Source: Thiomicrorhabdus arctica DSM 13458
GTDB taxonomy: Bacteria > Pseudomonadota > Gammaproteobacteria > Thiomicrospirales > Thiomicrospiraceae
Reading direction: 5' to 3'
Assembly (NCBI RefSeq): GCF_000381085.1
Contig: NZ_KB905901.1
Coordinates: forward strand, 1 to 64,000
DNA length: 64,000 bases
The notes beneath the pieces were generated by a model. It saw nothing but the letters and a program-made list of their open reading frames with translations, was not told the DNA's origin and searched no databases. Numbering within the stretch: the stretch's first letter is position 1; each line of letters begins with the position of its first letter. The position numbers and the translations under genes are program-made. This document shows positions 48,571-58,311 of the stretch, one piece after another.

Positions 48571-49830
48571 TTACAGTTGATGTCGTAAATCCCGGACGCT
48601 AAAGCCAATAAGTGGGTGATCAATATGTTTAGTCAGAGCGATCACTTTAAAGCTTTCGCCCATTTCATCAGGCAGTGTCAGGGTTTTGATCTGTTGGGCA
48701 ATTTTAATTTGCTCTGTAATCGAAGCTTCAGGCGCTGCGGACATCTCTAGTAATCCAGAGCCCATTAAAAAATTTGCTTGAGTTGTGAAGCCAGCCACCC
48801 TAAAGCCACTGTCAAACCCATCTTCAGCTACCGCCGTAAAGTCGACATGTGCGGTAATGTCTTGTAGTCCAGGATAAAAGAAAGGATTGCTATGTGCACG
48901 ATGTTGGTAATGGCAACGCAATGTGCCCATTACGCGAGCAGGCTGGTAGTACTCTTGACGAGTATAGCCATAATCTATTAGAAACACCGCACCTTGTGTT
49001 AGGCGTTGGTTGAGTGATTTTAACCACGGTTTGATATTGAGGTTGATTTCCGTCTCATAGCCTAAATGAGAGACCTTACCAATATTTTTAATCAGTTGAT
49101 TGGCAAATTTTTGCAAGCCCGAATCCACAATCGGTCGGTAGTCCCACTCAAATTTTTCGGCGATTTCATTGTAAATAACATAGCCTTGTAGAGCTTGCTC
49201 TGGCTCGATACGCAACCGTTCAAACGGCATGGCATCGAGTACCTCATTGGCAATAATAACAGCAGAAAGCGGTTTGCTCGGTAACTCACTTAGCCAAACG
49301 ATCTTTTTATACAGTTCTGCGGGCAATTCATTCTTTAATCTAGTGATTTGGCGTTGTTGTAGATCCGCACTGATTTCTAGAATGTAATACCGTTCTATGG
49401 CTTGTCCTTGTTGCGCTAACTCTAATAAAATATCTTTAGCCATGACGCCACTACCGGCCCCAAATTCTAAAATATTAGGGGATTCGAGTTGTTCAAGTAC
49501 CTGTATTGCTTGGTGGGCTAAACAACGCGAAAAAATCGGTGAAACTTCCGGAGCCGTTATGAAATCACCCTGCGTGCCAATTTTGGGTAATGCGCTTGCA
49601 TAATATCCTAATTCTGGCGTATAAAGTGCTTTATCCATATACTGGGCAAAGGTTAACTGCTTATGCCGTGTCAGCGTACTTCTAATTTTTTTACTCAGTT
49701 GCTGACTGTGTTTAATCCCTTCGGCTGAAGGGGTTGGCAGCGCTGTATGACGATGGTTTTTAGAAGATGTGTTAGAGCGCATTTTTTCGTATGAAATCGT
49801 TTTATTAAAGGATGTGGTATTATGCAACAA
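48571..49830 (-). CDS. MidA/NDUFAF7-type SAM-dependent methyltransferase
   Basis: 419 residues. FAQYMDKALYTPELGYYAS at 60-78, GDFITAPEVSPIFSRCLA and ILEFGAGSGVMAKDIL are family marks. The mitochondrial relative methylates an arginine of complex I; the bacterial role is not clear. The first 35 or so residues are less conserved and the start may be later. Confidence 0.88.
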   Translation of the reverse strand: MLHNTTSFNKTISYEKMRSNTSSKNHRHTALPTPSAEGIKHSQQLSKKIRSTLTRHKQLTFAQYMDKALYTPELGYYASALPKIGTQGDFITAPEVSPIFSRCLAHQAIQVLEQLESPNILEFGAGSGVMAKDILLELAQQGQAIERYYILEISADLQQRQITRLKNELPAELYKKIVWLSELPSKPLSAVIIANEVLDAMPFERLRIEPEQALQGYVIYNEIAEKFEWDYRPIVDSGLQKFANQLIKNIGKVSHLGYETEINLNIKPWLKSLNQRLTQGAVFLIDYGYTRQEYYQPARVMGTLRCHYQHRAHSNPFFYPGLQDITAHVDFTAVAEDGFDSGFRVAGFTTQANFLMGSGLLEMSAAPEASITEQIKIAQQIKTLTLPDEMGESFKVIALTKHIDHPLIGFSVRDLRHQL

Positions 49831-49960
49831 ACATGCATAAACCGCTACTACGTTCTAAATTGCATGGTCAGCTGTTTGCTGTCCATTTGGCTTTGAGTAG
49901 AGTTTAAATTTACTCACGATGCCTAAACCTAATTTAGTTCATAACTACTTGATAAGAGAA

Positions 49961-50434
49961 ATGTTCACTATGAAGGTCGGATTAAAAAAACTTCATGAAA
50001 ATGAATGGTTAGTTCATATGGGTTGTGCTGCCGTAAAGATGGATCAATTTTCAGTGGCACTATTGAATATCACTTTAGCGCACTTATTAGCGTTAGAGCA
50101 GGGCGAAAGCCATTCTATGTTAAAGAGTTATATTAAGTTAGGGTTGAGAATTAAGGCATTGAAGGATTTGGAGTGCCAGAATCTTTTAAGGGTGTTAGAT
50201 AATAAAGATATATTGATGTTTATGATGGTGGCGAATGACCCTGAACTCAATGACTTGATCATGAAAAATACGGGTGGTATTTTGGCCAAACAATTTGAGG
50301 CTGACCTAGCCAATGCAAGCATGCCAAATAAAGAAATATTGAAAGGTGCGATTCGTCGAATTGTCGAAAAGACTTTTGAATTGGAAAGTTTAGGCCAGAT
50401 TGAGTTTACCTCAACAGATACAAAGTATATTTAG
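49961..50434 (+). CDS. Hypothetical protein of an unknown gene pair (first)
   Basis: About 157 residues from ATG 49961; ATG 49970 is also possible, and one at 49919 has no ribosome binding site. It has a helical composition with VHMGCAAVKMDQFSVALLN near the N-terminus. No family recognised and no signal peptide. It is followed 13 bp later by a second unknown gene in the same direction. Confidence 0.65.
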   Translation: MFTMKVGLKKLHENEWLVHMGCAAVKMDQFSVALLNITLAHLLALEQGESHSMLKSYIKLGLRIKALKDLECQNLLRVLDNKDILMFMMVANDPELNDLIMKNTGGILAKQFEADLANASMPNKEILKGAIRRIVEKTFELESLGQIEFTSTDTKYI

Positions 50435-50447
50435 GCAGGAATATAGT

Positions 50448-50888
50448 ATGGATATTGAAGCAAAACGAAAAGAGTCTGGTGAGTTTGAGCTAGAGATTGG
50501 TCCAGTTGTATTTTCATTGCCTGTTGAGGTCGTTAAAGCCCTCAATACTGTGCTTGAACAGCGTTTAAATCATCCTAATACTGCAGATGAGGAGGGTCAC
50601 CAGCGTAAATTAGCAGCTTACCGAGTATTGGCCAACAAAATGGTCGGTGTTGATGACCGTATCGTGCAGAAATTTGCTCCGCAACTCACGCCAGAGCAGT
50701 TGGTAACAATTGTTCGTCTTGCAAAAGGCGATGGGCTTTATAATAAAATTGTTAAAAACCTATCGAAACAAAATTGTCGTCAGTTTGAGGAAGATTATGT
50801 TGGGTTAGATAAAATAACTGAGCAAAACGCTTGCTTACACATGGAGCATATTGTGCCGTTAATCAAAAGTGCGGCACAAGAGCCATAA
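50448..50888 (+). CDS. Hypothetical protein of an unknown gene pair (second)
   Basis: 146 residues from ATG 50448, with AGGAA seven bases before it. The first part, GEFELEIGPVVFSLPVEVV, looks like a short beta region; the rest is helical with LTPEQLVTIVRLAKGD and ends in a helical segment. No family recognised. Close spacing to the first gene suggests an operon. Confidence 0.7.
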   Translation: MDIEAKRKESGEFELEIGPVVFSLPVEVVKALNTVLEQRLNHPNTADEEGHQRKLAAYRVLANKMVGVDDRIVQKFAPQLTPEQLVTIVRLAKGDGLYNKIVKNLSKQNCRQFEEDYVGLDKITEQNACLHMEHIVPLIKSAAQEP

Positions 50889-50920
50889 CTGCGGCAGGCG
50901 ACTAAAAGGCAGTCTAAGCG

Positions 50921-51280
50921 TTACTTTTCTTGATGTCGGGTTATGATCAATCCAACAGTATCGGTTTCTGCGACAGCTTGAGGTTTTCCGACCTTTAACT
51001 GAATGCTTTGTACCGCTTTGTGCGTGCTTAAAATGTGCAGACAAATCGCTTCGGCTAGGCTTTCTAGTAGTTCATAAGAGCTGTTTTCGACGAGTTCAAT
51101 AATTTCATCCGAGACCGTTTTATAACTGACCGTGTCATCAATGTCGTCGCTTTTTGCCGCACTGGCAATGGGTACCGCCATCTCAATGTCAAAAATCAAA
51201 GGTTGGCGGTTTTCACGTTCCCAATCAAAAATACCAATAATGGCTTGGGTTTTTAGGCCTTGAATAAAGATGATGTCCAT
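50921..51280 (-). CDS. folB: Dihydroneopterin aldolase
   Basis: About 119 residues from ATG 51280, with AAGGA five bases before it. IFIQGLKTQAIIGIFDWERE and VSYKTVSDEI are typical, with the catalytic Lys in VGKPQAV. Folate synthesis. Divergent from plsY, the usual neighbour. Confidence 0.94.
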   Translation of the reverse strand: MDIIFIQGLKTQAIIGIFDWERENRQPLIFDIEMAVPIASAAKSDDIDDTVSYKTVSDEIIELVENSSYELLESLAEAICLHILSTHKAVQSIQLKVGKPQAVAETDTVGLIITRHQEK

Positions 51281-51457
51281 GTTCTTCCTTGAAAATAGTC
51301 GGTTTCTGGGCGTTTTCACGTTGATAGGGGTGTTTATCTGAACGTCTATTATCTACTTCTAGTAAAATCATTCAATCTTTACACGACCTCTATGAGTATT
51401 CCTTATTTCAATACCTGATGAGTGTGTCGTAGCAATGCATATTTTAAAGGAAACACG

Positions 51458-52072
51458 ATGGAATTAGAGATAACACTTTTTATGATTGCGGCTTATTTAA
51501 TAGGCTCGATTTCGACGGCTATTATTGTCTGTCAAATAATGGGATTGCCAGATCCAAGAGAGGGTGGCTCAGGTAATCCAGGTGCAACCAATGTTCTGCG
51601 TATCGGCGGAGACAAGGGCAAAAAAGCGGCGGCTATTACTCTGGTAGGCGATATGTTAAAAGGGTTGATTCCTGTACTCATAGCGCACTGGATGCATTTG
51701 GAAGCCAAGTTTATTATCCTGGTAGGTTTTATGGCCTTTATAGGCCATTTGTATCCGGTATTTTTTGGCTTTAAAGGTGGGAAGGGTGTCGCTACTATGC
51801 TGGGGGTGATGTTTGGTTTGTCATTGCCAATCGGTCTAGCGGTTGGAGCAACATGGTTATTTGTCGCTAAAGTGCTTAAAGTTTCATCCTTATCCGCGTT
51901 AATTGCCACCGCATTAGCCCCGATTTATATCTATTTTTTATCAGGCGAAATCAGTTGGGTGTTTTTGACGGCTGTCATGACAGTATTCCTCTTTTGGCGC
52001 CATCGTGGCAATATCCAGCGATTGATGAGTGGTGAAGAGGGGTTGTTTAAAAATAAAAAAGGCTCAGAGTAG
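51458..52072 (+). CDS. plsY: Glycerol-3-phosphate acyltransferase PlsY
   Basis: 204 residues from ATG 51458, with AAAGGA six bases before it. It has about five membrane segments and the three PlsY motifs: GSGNPGATN, GFKGGKGVAT and the C-terminal HRGNIQRL. Makes lysophosphatidic acid from acyl phosphate. Confidence 0.96.
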   Translation: MELEITLFMIAAYLIGSISTAIIVCQIMGLPDPREGGSGNPGATNVLRIGGDKGKKAAAITLVGDMLKGLIPVLIAHWMHLEAKFIILVGFMAFIGHLYPVFFGFKGGKGVATMLGVMFGLSLPIGLAVGATWLFVAKVLKVSSLSALIATALAPIYIYFLSGEISWVFLTAVMTVFLFWRHRGNIQRLMSGEEGLFKNKKGSE

Positions 52073-52106
52073 GTTTGAATTTAGATTTAAATGCTTTTTT
52101 CAAGAA

Positions 52107-52122
52107 TGACCAGGCCTGGTCA
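52107..52122. repeat. 16-bp palindrome with CCAGGCCTGG core, plsY-tsaD
   Basis: TGACCAGGCCTGGTCA is a perfect palindrome between two convergent genes. No T-run on either side. Confidence 0.85.
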
Positions 52123-52149
52123 ATCTAGTGATGACAAAATTAAGGGCAA

Positions 52150-53193
52150 TCACTCCTTAAGGGTAACCTTTATGGGTGGTAAGTCTTCCAAAGACCATCT
52201 TGGCGTGGCGGCAAAATTCAAATCATTGCACTGTCCTGCTAATAATCGCTGTGCACCCGCATAGGCAATCATTGCGCCATTGTCGGTGCAAAACTCCAGT
52301 CTTGGGTAAAAGGATTCGCCACGACGTTTCTTCATGAGTTGGTCTAGTTTAGCTCGAATCTCACGGTTGGCGCTGACGCCACCCGCAACCACAATACGAT
52401 TTAGGCCTTCTTGCTCTAAAGCACGTTTGCATTTTATGGTCAGGGTTTCCGCAACAGACAGCTCAAATGCACGGCAAATATCCGCTTTAGTTTGTTCGCT
52501 AGAGTCCCCTTCTGCAACCGCTTTCAACCAAGTGTTACGGGTAAATGTTTTTAAACCGCTGAAACTCATATCTATACCAGGGCGATCAACCATTGGTCGT
52601 GGAAAAATGTAGCGCCCGGATTCACCTTTTAAAGCTAGGTTGGATACATTCGGACCGCCGGGGTAGCCGAGTTCAAGTAATTTAGCGGTCTTATCAAAAG
52701 CTTCACCCGCAGCATCATCTAAAGTTTCACCAAGTAGTTTGTATTGACCAATGCCATCGACACGAATAATCATGGTATGCCCACCGGAAACTAATAAACA
52801 GATAAAAGGGAATTCAGGCTTGTTATCCTCTAACATGGGGGCAAGAAGATGACCTTCCATATGATGGACACCGATTGCAGGGATGTCGAGTGCATAAGCC
52901 AGACTGCGCGCAACGGAAGTTCCAGTCAGTAATGCGCCAATCAGACCGGGCCCAGCTGTGTAAGCGATACCATCCAGTGCGTCTTTAGAAATGTGAGCAT
53001 CTTCTAAGGTCTGTAGAATGAGTGGTGTTAATTTACGGATGTGATCACGAGAAGCCAGTTCGGGTACGACACCACCATATTGCGCATGTAGTTCGACTTG
53101 TGTGTAAAGTGTATCGGCAATTAGGCCTTTATCAGTATCGTATAGGGCGATTCCTGTTTCATCGCACGAGCTTTCTATTCCTAAAACCAACAT
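52150..53193 (-). CDS. tsaD: tRNA t6A transferase TsaD
   Basis: About 347 residues. [11 protein letters not shown] at the start, [11 protein letters not shown] (metal-binding His pair) and VSGGHTM are signature motifs. It transfers threonylcarbamoyl to A37 of ANN-reading tRNAs. I prefer the ATG at 53193 over the one at 53217, since the protein family begins MLVLGIE. Divergent from rpsU, as usual. Confidence 0.96.
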   Translation of the reverse strand: MLVLGIESSCDETGIALYDTDKGLIADTLYTQVELHAQYGGVVPELASRDHIRKLTPLILQTLEDAHISKDALDGIAYTAGPGLIGALLTGTSVARSLAYALDIPAIGVHHMEGHLLAPMLEDNKPEFPFICLLVSGGHTMIIRVDGIGQYKLLGETLDDAAGEAFDKTAKLLELGYPGGPNVSNLALKGESGRYIFPRPMVDRPGIDMSFSGLKTFTRNTWLKAVAEGDSSEQTKADICRAFELSVAETLTIKCKRALEQEGLNRIVVAGGVSANREIRAKLDQLMKKRRGESFYPRLEFCTDNGAMIAYAGAQRLLAGQCNDLNFAATPRWSLEDLPPIKVTLKE

Positions 53194-53264
53194 GGCGTAT
53201 TCTTCTCTCTCATTCAAAGTGGCTGAATTTTAACAAACAATCTCGTTTTTTATCATAAAAAGGT

Positions 53265-53293
53265 TTGCAAAATGTCGGCTACGAAATTATAAT
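53265..53293 (+). promoter_or_regulatory. Sigma-70 promoter of rpsU
   Basis: TTGCAA and TATAAT are exactly 17 bases apart, 76 bp before the rpsU start. Probable promoter of the macromolecular synthesis operon. Confidence 0.85.
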
Positions 53294-53368
53294 CCTACGT
53301 TTTCCGCTGTTCTCCATTTCTTGCGTGGTGAATAAGAACCGATATATAAAAATCAATTAGGTAAAATT

Positions 53369-53584
53369 ATGCCAAGCGTAAAGATCAGAGATACTGAACC
53401 ATTTGACGTAGCACTACGTCGTTTTAAGCGTGCTTGTGAAAAAGCAGGTGTTTTAACTGAGACTCGTAAGCGCGAGTATTATGAGAAGCCTACTTGGGCT
53501 AAGAAGCGTATGAAAGCAGCGGCTGTTAAGCGTTTAGCTAAGCGTTTGTCTCGCGACAACCGTCGTACGACTCGTATGTATTAA
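53369..53584 (+). CDS. rpsU: 30S ribosomal protein S21
   Basis: 71 residues, very basic. The start [20 protein letters not shown] is near identical to gammaproteobacterial S21. First gene of the rpsU-yqeY-dnaG-rpoD cluster. Confidence 0.98.
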   Translation: MPSVKIRDTEPFDVALRRFKRACEKAGVLTETRKREYYEKPTWAKKRMKAAAVKRLAKRLSRDNRRTTRMY

Positions 53585-53606
53585 TAATTGGATTGGATGA
53601 GTCTTA

Positions 53607-54056
53607 ATGTCTAATACGATGCAAGAACGACTTACAGCTGAAATGAAAGCCTGTATGAAAGCTAAGAATAAAGAGCGCCTAGTTGTAGTGCGTTCTTTGA
53701 TAGCTGCAATCAAACAGGTTGAGATCGATTCAGGCGCTGCCGTAGATGAAGCAGCTGCTCTAGCGATTGTTGACAAAGCTATGAAGCAGCGTCGAGATTC
53801 TCATCAGCAATTTGTGGACGCAGATCGTTCAGATTTAGCTGAGCAAGAAGCCTTTGAAATGACGGTCATTCAGGATTTCATGCCAGATGCTTTAACAGAC
53901 GAAGAAGTGAACAGACTTATCGATGAAGCCATGGCTTCTAGTGGTGCGGCCTCCATGCAAGACATGGGTAAGGTTATGGGTTTATTAAAGCCTACGATGC
54001 AAGGTCGTGCCGATATGGGTGTGGTAAGTAAGCTGATTAAAGCAAAGTTAGTTTAA
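53607..54056 (+). CDS. yqeY: GatB/YqeY domain protein
   Basis: 149 residues; the tail domain of GatB as a stand-alone protein. MKACMKAKNKERLVVVRSLI, QDFMPDALTDEEV and MGKVMGLLKP are typical. Role uncertain, perhaps tRNA-linked. Commonly inserted between rpsU and dnaG. Confidence 0.94.
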   Translation: MSNTMQERLTAEMKACMKAKNKERLVVVRSLIAAIKQVEIDSGAAVDEAAALAIVDKAMKQRRDSHQQFVDADRSDLAEQEAFEMTVIQDFMPDALTDEEVNRLIDEAMASSGAASMQDMGKVMGLLKPTMQGRADMGVVSKLIKAKLV

Positions 54057-54122
54057 AACGTTTTTAACTTTTTAAGCTCTGTTGTGATAAGTTGTTTTAG
54101 ATAAAATGATTTCGACCCAATT

Positions 54123-54156
54123 TAAAACCCGCCAGTGAATCACTGGCGGGTTTTTG
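54123..54156 (+). terminator. Terminator between yqeY and dnaG
   Basis: CCCGCCAGTG pairs with CACTGGCGGG around AAT, with flanking A and T runs. In this operon such an internal terminator tunes dnaG below rpsU. Confidence 0.92.
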
Positions 54157-54198
54157 CGTTTAATGACCTGTGTATTTTTCTGTGGATAAGGTGTGAGT

Positions 54199-55977
54199 AT
54201 GTCTAGTCAGTCTGGATCAATTCCGCGTTCCTTTATCGAGAGTTTGTTATCTCGAGCAGATGTGGTGCAAGTTATAAATCAGCGTGTTCCCCTCAAAAAA
54301 GCAGGCACTTCCTATAAAGCCTGTTGTCCTTTTCATGATGAGAAGTCACCTTCCTTTAATGTCAGTCCAACCAAACAGTTTTATCATTGTTTTGGATGCG
54401 GTGCCAGTGGGGATGCTCTTAAGTTTTTAATGGAATATGAGGGGCTGTCTTTTGTTGAAGCTGTTGATACCTTAGCCTCACAGTATGGTATGGAAGTTCC
54501 ACGTGAAAAGTTAACACCAGAAAGGCAGAAAGCCCAACAAGTCAAACAGCAGAAGCAACATGATTTATATGATGTGATGCATTTGGCAGCCAAATTTTAT
54601 CGTCATCAATTGCGAGACCATGCGTCTGCGCTTGAAGCCAAATCCTACCTAAAGGCTCGAGGCTTAAGTGCTGAGATCGCTAAACAGTTCGTGATTGGAT
54701 TAGCGCCACCAGGTTGGAATAGTTTGGTTTCTGGCCTTAAAGCCGATGCGAAATTAAAGCAACAGTTGGTTGAAGTTGGTCTATTGGTGCAAAAAGAAGA
54801 TGGCAAACTCTATGATCGGTTTCGGCACCGAATCATGTTCCCTATTCGTGATGGGCGGGGTCGAGTGATTGCTTTTGGCGGACGTGTTTTGGGTGATGAA
54901 CAACCTAAGTACTTGAATTCGCCAGAAACGCCCATATTTCATAAGGGTAGGACTTTGTACGGTTTGTACGAGATGCGCCAATCACGCCAAAAATTTGAAA
55001 GTATTTTGGTGGTAGAAGGGTATATGGATGTTGTCGCGCTGGCTCAGTTTGAAGTCCATAATGCGGTTGCAACACTGGGTACAGCGACGACGATTGACCA
55101 TATAGAGATCTTGTTCAGGCAGGTTAACGAGATTGTCTTCTGTTTTGATGGCGACTCTGCCGGACTTAAGGCGGCATGGAAGGCTTTAGAGTTGGTATTA
55201 CCCCTGATGCAGCAAGAACGTTCGGTCAAGTTTCTGTTCTTGCCGGAAGGTCAGGATCCAGACTCGATGATTCGTGAAGATGGTTTTGAGGGTTTTCAAA
55301 CGAGAATCAAGGAAGCCTTGCCTTTGTCGGCTTTTTTACTACAAGGTTTGCAGGGTCGGTTATCTTCTCCTGTAAACTCGATAGAAGGACGTCAGCAGTT
55401 GGTCGCATTAGCACAGCCTTACGTGCAATCAGCGCAGGATTTATATCAGTTCCTATTGGCGGAAGGCGTTGCAGAGGTGGTCGGTTTGCCCACTTGGCGT
55501 GTAGAAAAACAGATGGATGTCAAGTCTGGTTTTGCTCAGTTTAAGTCCGACTCAGGTAAAAAAACCTCTCAGAGTGTTAAGGTCAGTCGAGTCGTCACTA
55601 TGCCATTGAAAATGGTGCGGATTCTCCTAAAAAGACCAGAGTGGGCAGATTTCTTCGCACCAGAATTTTGTGAAGATTTATTTAGATCAAATGAACGTGA
55701 TCACAGTGTTTTAGGCGGTGTAATCGAGTCATTACAGTTTAATCAATTTATTGCAGAAGCAGGGCTTAATTGGATGAATGCCAATGGTTATCAAGCAGAG
55801 TTGGCATTGATTGAGCAGTCTCCAGTCCCTGATGATGAAGGTTTCCTGTTGGCTGAATTTGAGGCCGTGGTGTTAGGTTTGGGTAAGTTGATTGATGAAA
55901 AAAGTTTGGGACAATCAGGCTGGAGTGCTGAAGAAATGGCTAAGTTACAAATCATGATTAAAGATTCATCCCCATAG
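54199..55977 (+). CDS. dnaG: DNA primase
   Basis: 592 residues from ATG 54199, with AAGG seven bases before it. The CHC2 zinc site is in CCPFHDEKSPSFNVSPTK and YHCFGCGASGD. The TOPRIM core has VVEGYMDVVAL and FCFDGDSAG. The C-terminal DnaB-binding part is present. Makes RNA primers at the fork. Confidence 0.97.
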   Translation: MSSQSGSIPRSFIESLLSRADVVQVINQRVPLKKAGTSYKACCPFHDEKSPSFNVSPTKQFYHCFGCGASGDALKFLMEYEGLSFVEAVDTLASQYGMEVPREKLTPERQKAQQVKQQKQHDLYDVMHLAAKFYRHQLRDHASALEAKSYLKARGLSAEIAKQFVIGLAPPGWNSLVSGLKADAKLKQQLVEVGLLVQKEDGKLYDRFRHRIMFPIRDGRGRVIAFGGRVLGDEQPKYLNSPETPIFHKGRTLYGLYEMRQSRQKFESILVVEGYMDVVALAQFEVHNAVATLGTATTIDHIEILFRQVNEIVFCFDGDSAGLKAAWKALELVLPLMQQERSVKFLFLPEGQDPDSMIREDGFEGFQTRIKEALPLSAFLLQGLQGRLSSPVNSIEGRQQLVALAQPYVQSAQDLYQFLLAEGVAEVVGLPTWRVEKQMDVKSGFAQFKSDSGKKTSQSVKVSRVVTMPLKMVRILLKRPEWADFFAPEFCEDLFRSNERDHSVLGGVIESLQFNQFIAEAGLNWMNANGYQAELALIEQSPVPDDEGFLLAEFEAVVLGLGKLIDEKSLGQSGWSAEEMAKLQIMIKDSSP

Positions 55978-56059
55978 AATGAAAGTGTTGGCACAGAAAT
56001 TGACTGCTAACACGCTCATTTTTAAGGGAAAATCGTAACAAATTAATTTAAAAGTTTAG

Positions 56060-56065
56060 TATAAT
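56060..56065 (+). promoter_or_regulatory. -10 element upstream of rpoD
   Basis: TATAAT 80 bp before the rpoD start with only a weak TAACAA 18 bases upstream. A separate rpoD promoter inside the operon is common. Confidence 0.5.
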
Positions 56066-56145
56066 TGCGCGTTCCGTTTTTTTACACGCAGTTTTATCAG
56101 AAATAATCCGTAAGCGGAATCAAGCAATATTATTTGAGGCAATAC

Positions 56146-57933
56146 ATGACTAAAGTCGAAAGAAAGCAACAGTTAACGGATCTAATTGAACGCGCAAAGG
56201 AACTGGGTTATTTAACCTTTGCGGATGTCAACGATGTCTTACCAGATGACATTGAGGAAGATCAGTTAGGTCAAGTTTTAACGATTCTAAAAGACTTTGG
56301 AATCAAGTTATTTGATGCGGCACCTGATGAGGATGAATTACTCACTCAGGAAGGTGGTGTCTTTGATGAATCTGCTGCGGAAGCGGCACTTACTGCACTA
56401 TCTGAAGTTGATGGTGAGTTTGGTCGTACAACGGATCCTGTTCGTATGTATATGCGCGAGATGGGTTCAGTAGAGCTTTTGACGCGCCACGGTGAAGTTG
56501 ATATCGCCAAACGTATTGAATTTGGAAACCGCGATATGCTGGATGCTTTAGCTAAGTATCCAGTTTATGCGAATACCATTTTAAGCACGTTCAAGAAGAT
56601 GGAAAGTGGTGAAGGTAAAATCGCCGATGTCATTCAAGGTTTCTACCGTCCAGCTGACTTGATTGATATTCCAATTGCAGAGCTTTCACCTGATAGTGAT
56701 GCTAACAACGAACCCAAAGAAGAAGGGATTAACCCTGAAGAATTAGCTGAATTCTTGAAAAAGCTTGAAAAGTTTAGCGTTGCAGCACAATTAGCTGCTG
56801 ATAAAGACGGTGCAGATGATCCTAAGTCGATAAAAAAACGACAGGCCGTCATTGAACATTTACGTGGTGTTCGAATTACGCCTTTATTCTCAACCAGAAT
56901 GATGCGTCTAATCAAGGCTAGAATCCAATCCATTCGCGAGCAAGAACGTGTTATTGTCGATATCGTGATGCGTAAAATTGGTGTACCACGTGCTACGTTT
57001 TTAAAAACATTTGTAGGCTCTGAGCGAGACTATGAAATGGTGGATCGTTTGATTGAAAATTCACCTAAACATGCTGAGGCTTTAGAAGCCGCTCGTGGTG
57101 ATATTAAACGTGCTCAAAAACGTTTAGCGATGATTTCCAAGGCTGAAAAAATGCCGATTGCACTCTACAAGACAATCTACAAAGATTTGAGTAAGTCAGA
57201 GACAACAGCTCGTCTTGCTAAGCGTGAGATGATTGAGGCTAATTTACGTTTGGTTATCTCGATTGCTAAAAAATACACAAATCGTGGTCTTCAATTCCTA
57301 GATTTGATTCAGGAAGGTAATATTGGTCTGATGAAGGCCGTTGATAAGTTTGAATATCGTCGTGGTTACAAGTTTTCGACTTATGCAACCTGGTGGATTC
57401 GTCAGGCGATTACTCGCTCTATCGCCGATCAGGCACGTACTATCCGTATTCCAGTACATATGATTGAGACGATCAATAAATTAAATCGTATCCAACGTCA
57501 GTTATTACAAAGAATGGGTCGTGAACCGACGCCTGAAGAGCTGGCAGAAGAGATGGAGATGCCCGAAGACAAAATCCGCAAGGTCATGAAAATTGCCAAA
57601 GAGCCTATCTCTATGGAAACACCAATTGGTGATGATGAAGATTCTTCTTTAGGTGACTTCATAGAAGATTCGAACATTCTTTCTCCACAGGATGCAGCGG
57701 ATTCAGAAGGTATGAGTGAAACGGTTCGAGAGATGTTAAACACTCTTACACCGCGTGAAGCGAAAGTATTGCGCATGCGTTTTGGTCTAAGCATGAATAC
57801 AGACCATACGTTAGAAGAGGTTGGCAAACAGTTCGATGTGACGCGTGAGCGTATTCGTCAAATTGAAGCAAAAGCGTTACGAAAGCTTCGCCATCCTAGT
57901 CGAGCAGAACGTTTAAAAAGCTTCTTAGATTAA
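56146..57933 (+). CDS. rpoD: RNA polymerase sigma-70 (RpoD)
   Basis: 595 residues from ATG 56146, with GAGG six bases before it. Region 1.1 at the start, an acidic non-conserved region (about 190-240), 2.3-2.4 with [15 protein letters not shown], and 4.2 with [20 protein letters not shown]. Primary sigma factor. Confidence 0.98.
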   Translation: MTKVERKQQLTDLIERAKELGYLTFADVNDVLPDDIEEDQLGQVLTILKDFGIKLFDAAPDEDELLTQEGGVFDESAAEAALTALSEVDGEFGRTTDPVRMYMREMGSVELLTRHGEVDIAKRIEFGNRDMLDALAKYPVYANTILSTFKKMESGEGKIADVIQGFYRPADLIDIPIAELSPDSDANNEPKEEGINPEELAEFLKKLEKFSVAAQLAADKDGADDPKSIKKRQAVIEHLRGVRITPLFSTRMMRLIKARIQSIREQERVIVDIVMRKIGVPRATFLKTFVGSERDYEMVDRLIENSPKHAEALEAARGDIKRAQKRLAMISKAEKMPIALYKTIYKDLSKSETTARLAKREMIEANLRLVISIAKKYTNRGLQFLDLIQEGNIGLMKAVDKFEYRRGYKFSTYATWWIRQAITRSIADQARTIRIPVHMIETINKLNRIQRQLLQRMGREPTPEELAEEMEMPEDKIRKVMKIAKEPISMETPIGDDEDSSLGDFIEDSNILSPQDAADSEGMSETVREMLNTLTPREAKVLRMRFGLSMNTDHTLEEVGKQFDVTRERIRQIEAKALRKLRHPSRAERLKSFLD

Positions 57934-58070
57934 TTCTACGAGCGAGGAATTCTATTAACGGCTACCCTTCAGCGTTAGACAATGGTGGCTTACATTAGTA
58001 AGCTTTCTATTTAATTGCTTGTATCAAATTGAATAGAAGTTTCTTAGTTCGAGATAGTCTGTATTAATGT

Positions 58071-58099
58071 TTCACAAAGCGGTTGGCAGTCGTTATAAT
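58071..58099 (+). promoter_or_regulatory. Promoter of the CAU tRNA
   Basis: TTCACA and TATAAT are 17 bases apart, so transcription should begin near 58106, before the 28-bp palindrome. Confidence 0.75.
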
Positions 58100-58108
58100 A
58101 AGCGCCAA

Positions 58109-58136
58109 TTAAACTCACCAGGCCTGGTGAGTTTAA
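58109..58136. repeat. 28-bp palindrome in the tRNA leader
   Basis: A perfect 28-bp palindrome centred on AGGCCT, 12 bp before the tRNA. It is the longest copy of the CCAGGCCTGG family. By the promoter position it would be part of the tRNA precursor. Confidence 0.9.
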
Positions 58137-58148
58137 ACTCCCTATTTG

Positions 58149-58225
58149 GGGCCCTTAGCTCAGCTGGTTAGAGCATCCGACTCATAATCGGCAGGTCCGC
58201 GGTTCAAGTCCGCGAGGGCCCACCA
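58149..58225 (+). tRNA. tRNA with CAU anticodon, probably Ile2
   Basis: 77-base cloverleaf. Acceptor GGGCCCT/AGGGCCC, D-arm TTAGCTCAGCTGGTTAGAGC, anticodon stem CCGAC with loop around CAT, T-loop TTCAAGT, and CCA. The body resembles E. coli tRNA-Ile2 (C34 turned to lysidine) more than elongator Met, but this must be checked with TilS determinants. Its 3' end is the likely attachment site of the following mobile element. Confidence 0.93.
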
Positions 58226-58281
58226 TATTTATCAACGAGTTATCTCGTAATATCCTTTCCTATCTATTAAGAAAATATAAT

Positions 58282-58311
58282 TTTGTAGCGCATTTGTAGC
58301 ACATTTGTAGC
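58282..58311. repeat. Three 11-bp-spaced direct repeats TTTGTAGC
   Basis: TTTGTAGC occurs at 58282, 58293 and 58304, one helical turn apart, 57 bp after the tRNA. Such arrays are typical arm-type sites of tyrosine recombinases, so this is probably part of the attachment region. Confidence 0.7.

Noticed and set aside
58149-58225. Initiator tRNA-fMet
   Set aside because: The first acceptor pair is G-C (initiators have an unpaired C1-A72) and the anticodon stem lacks three G-C pairs.
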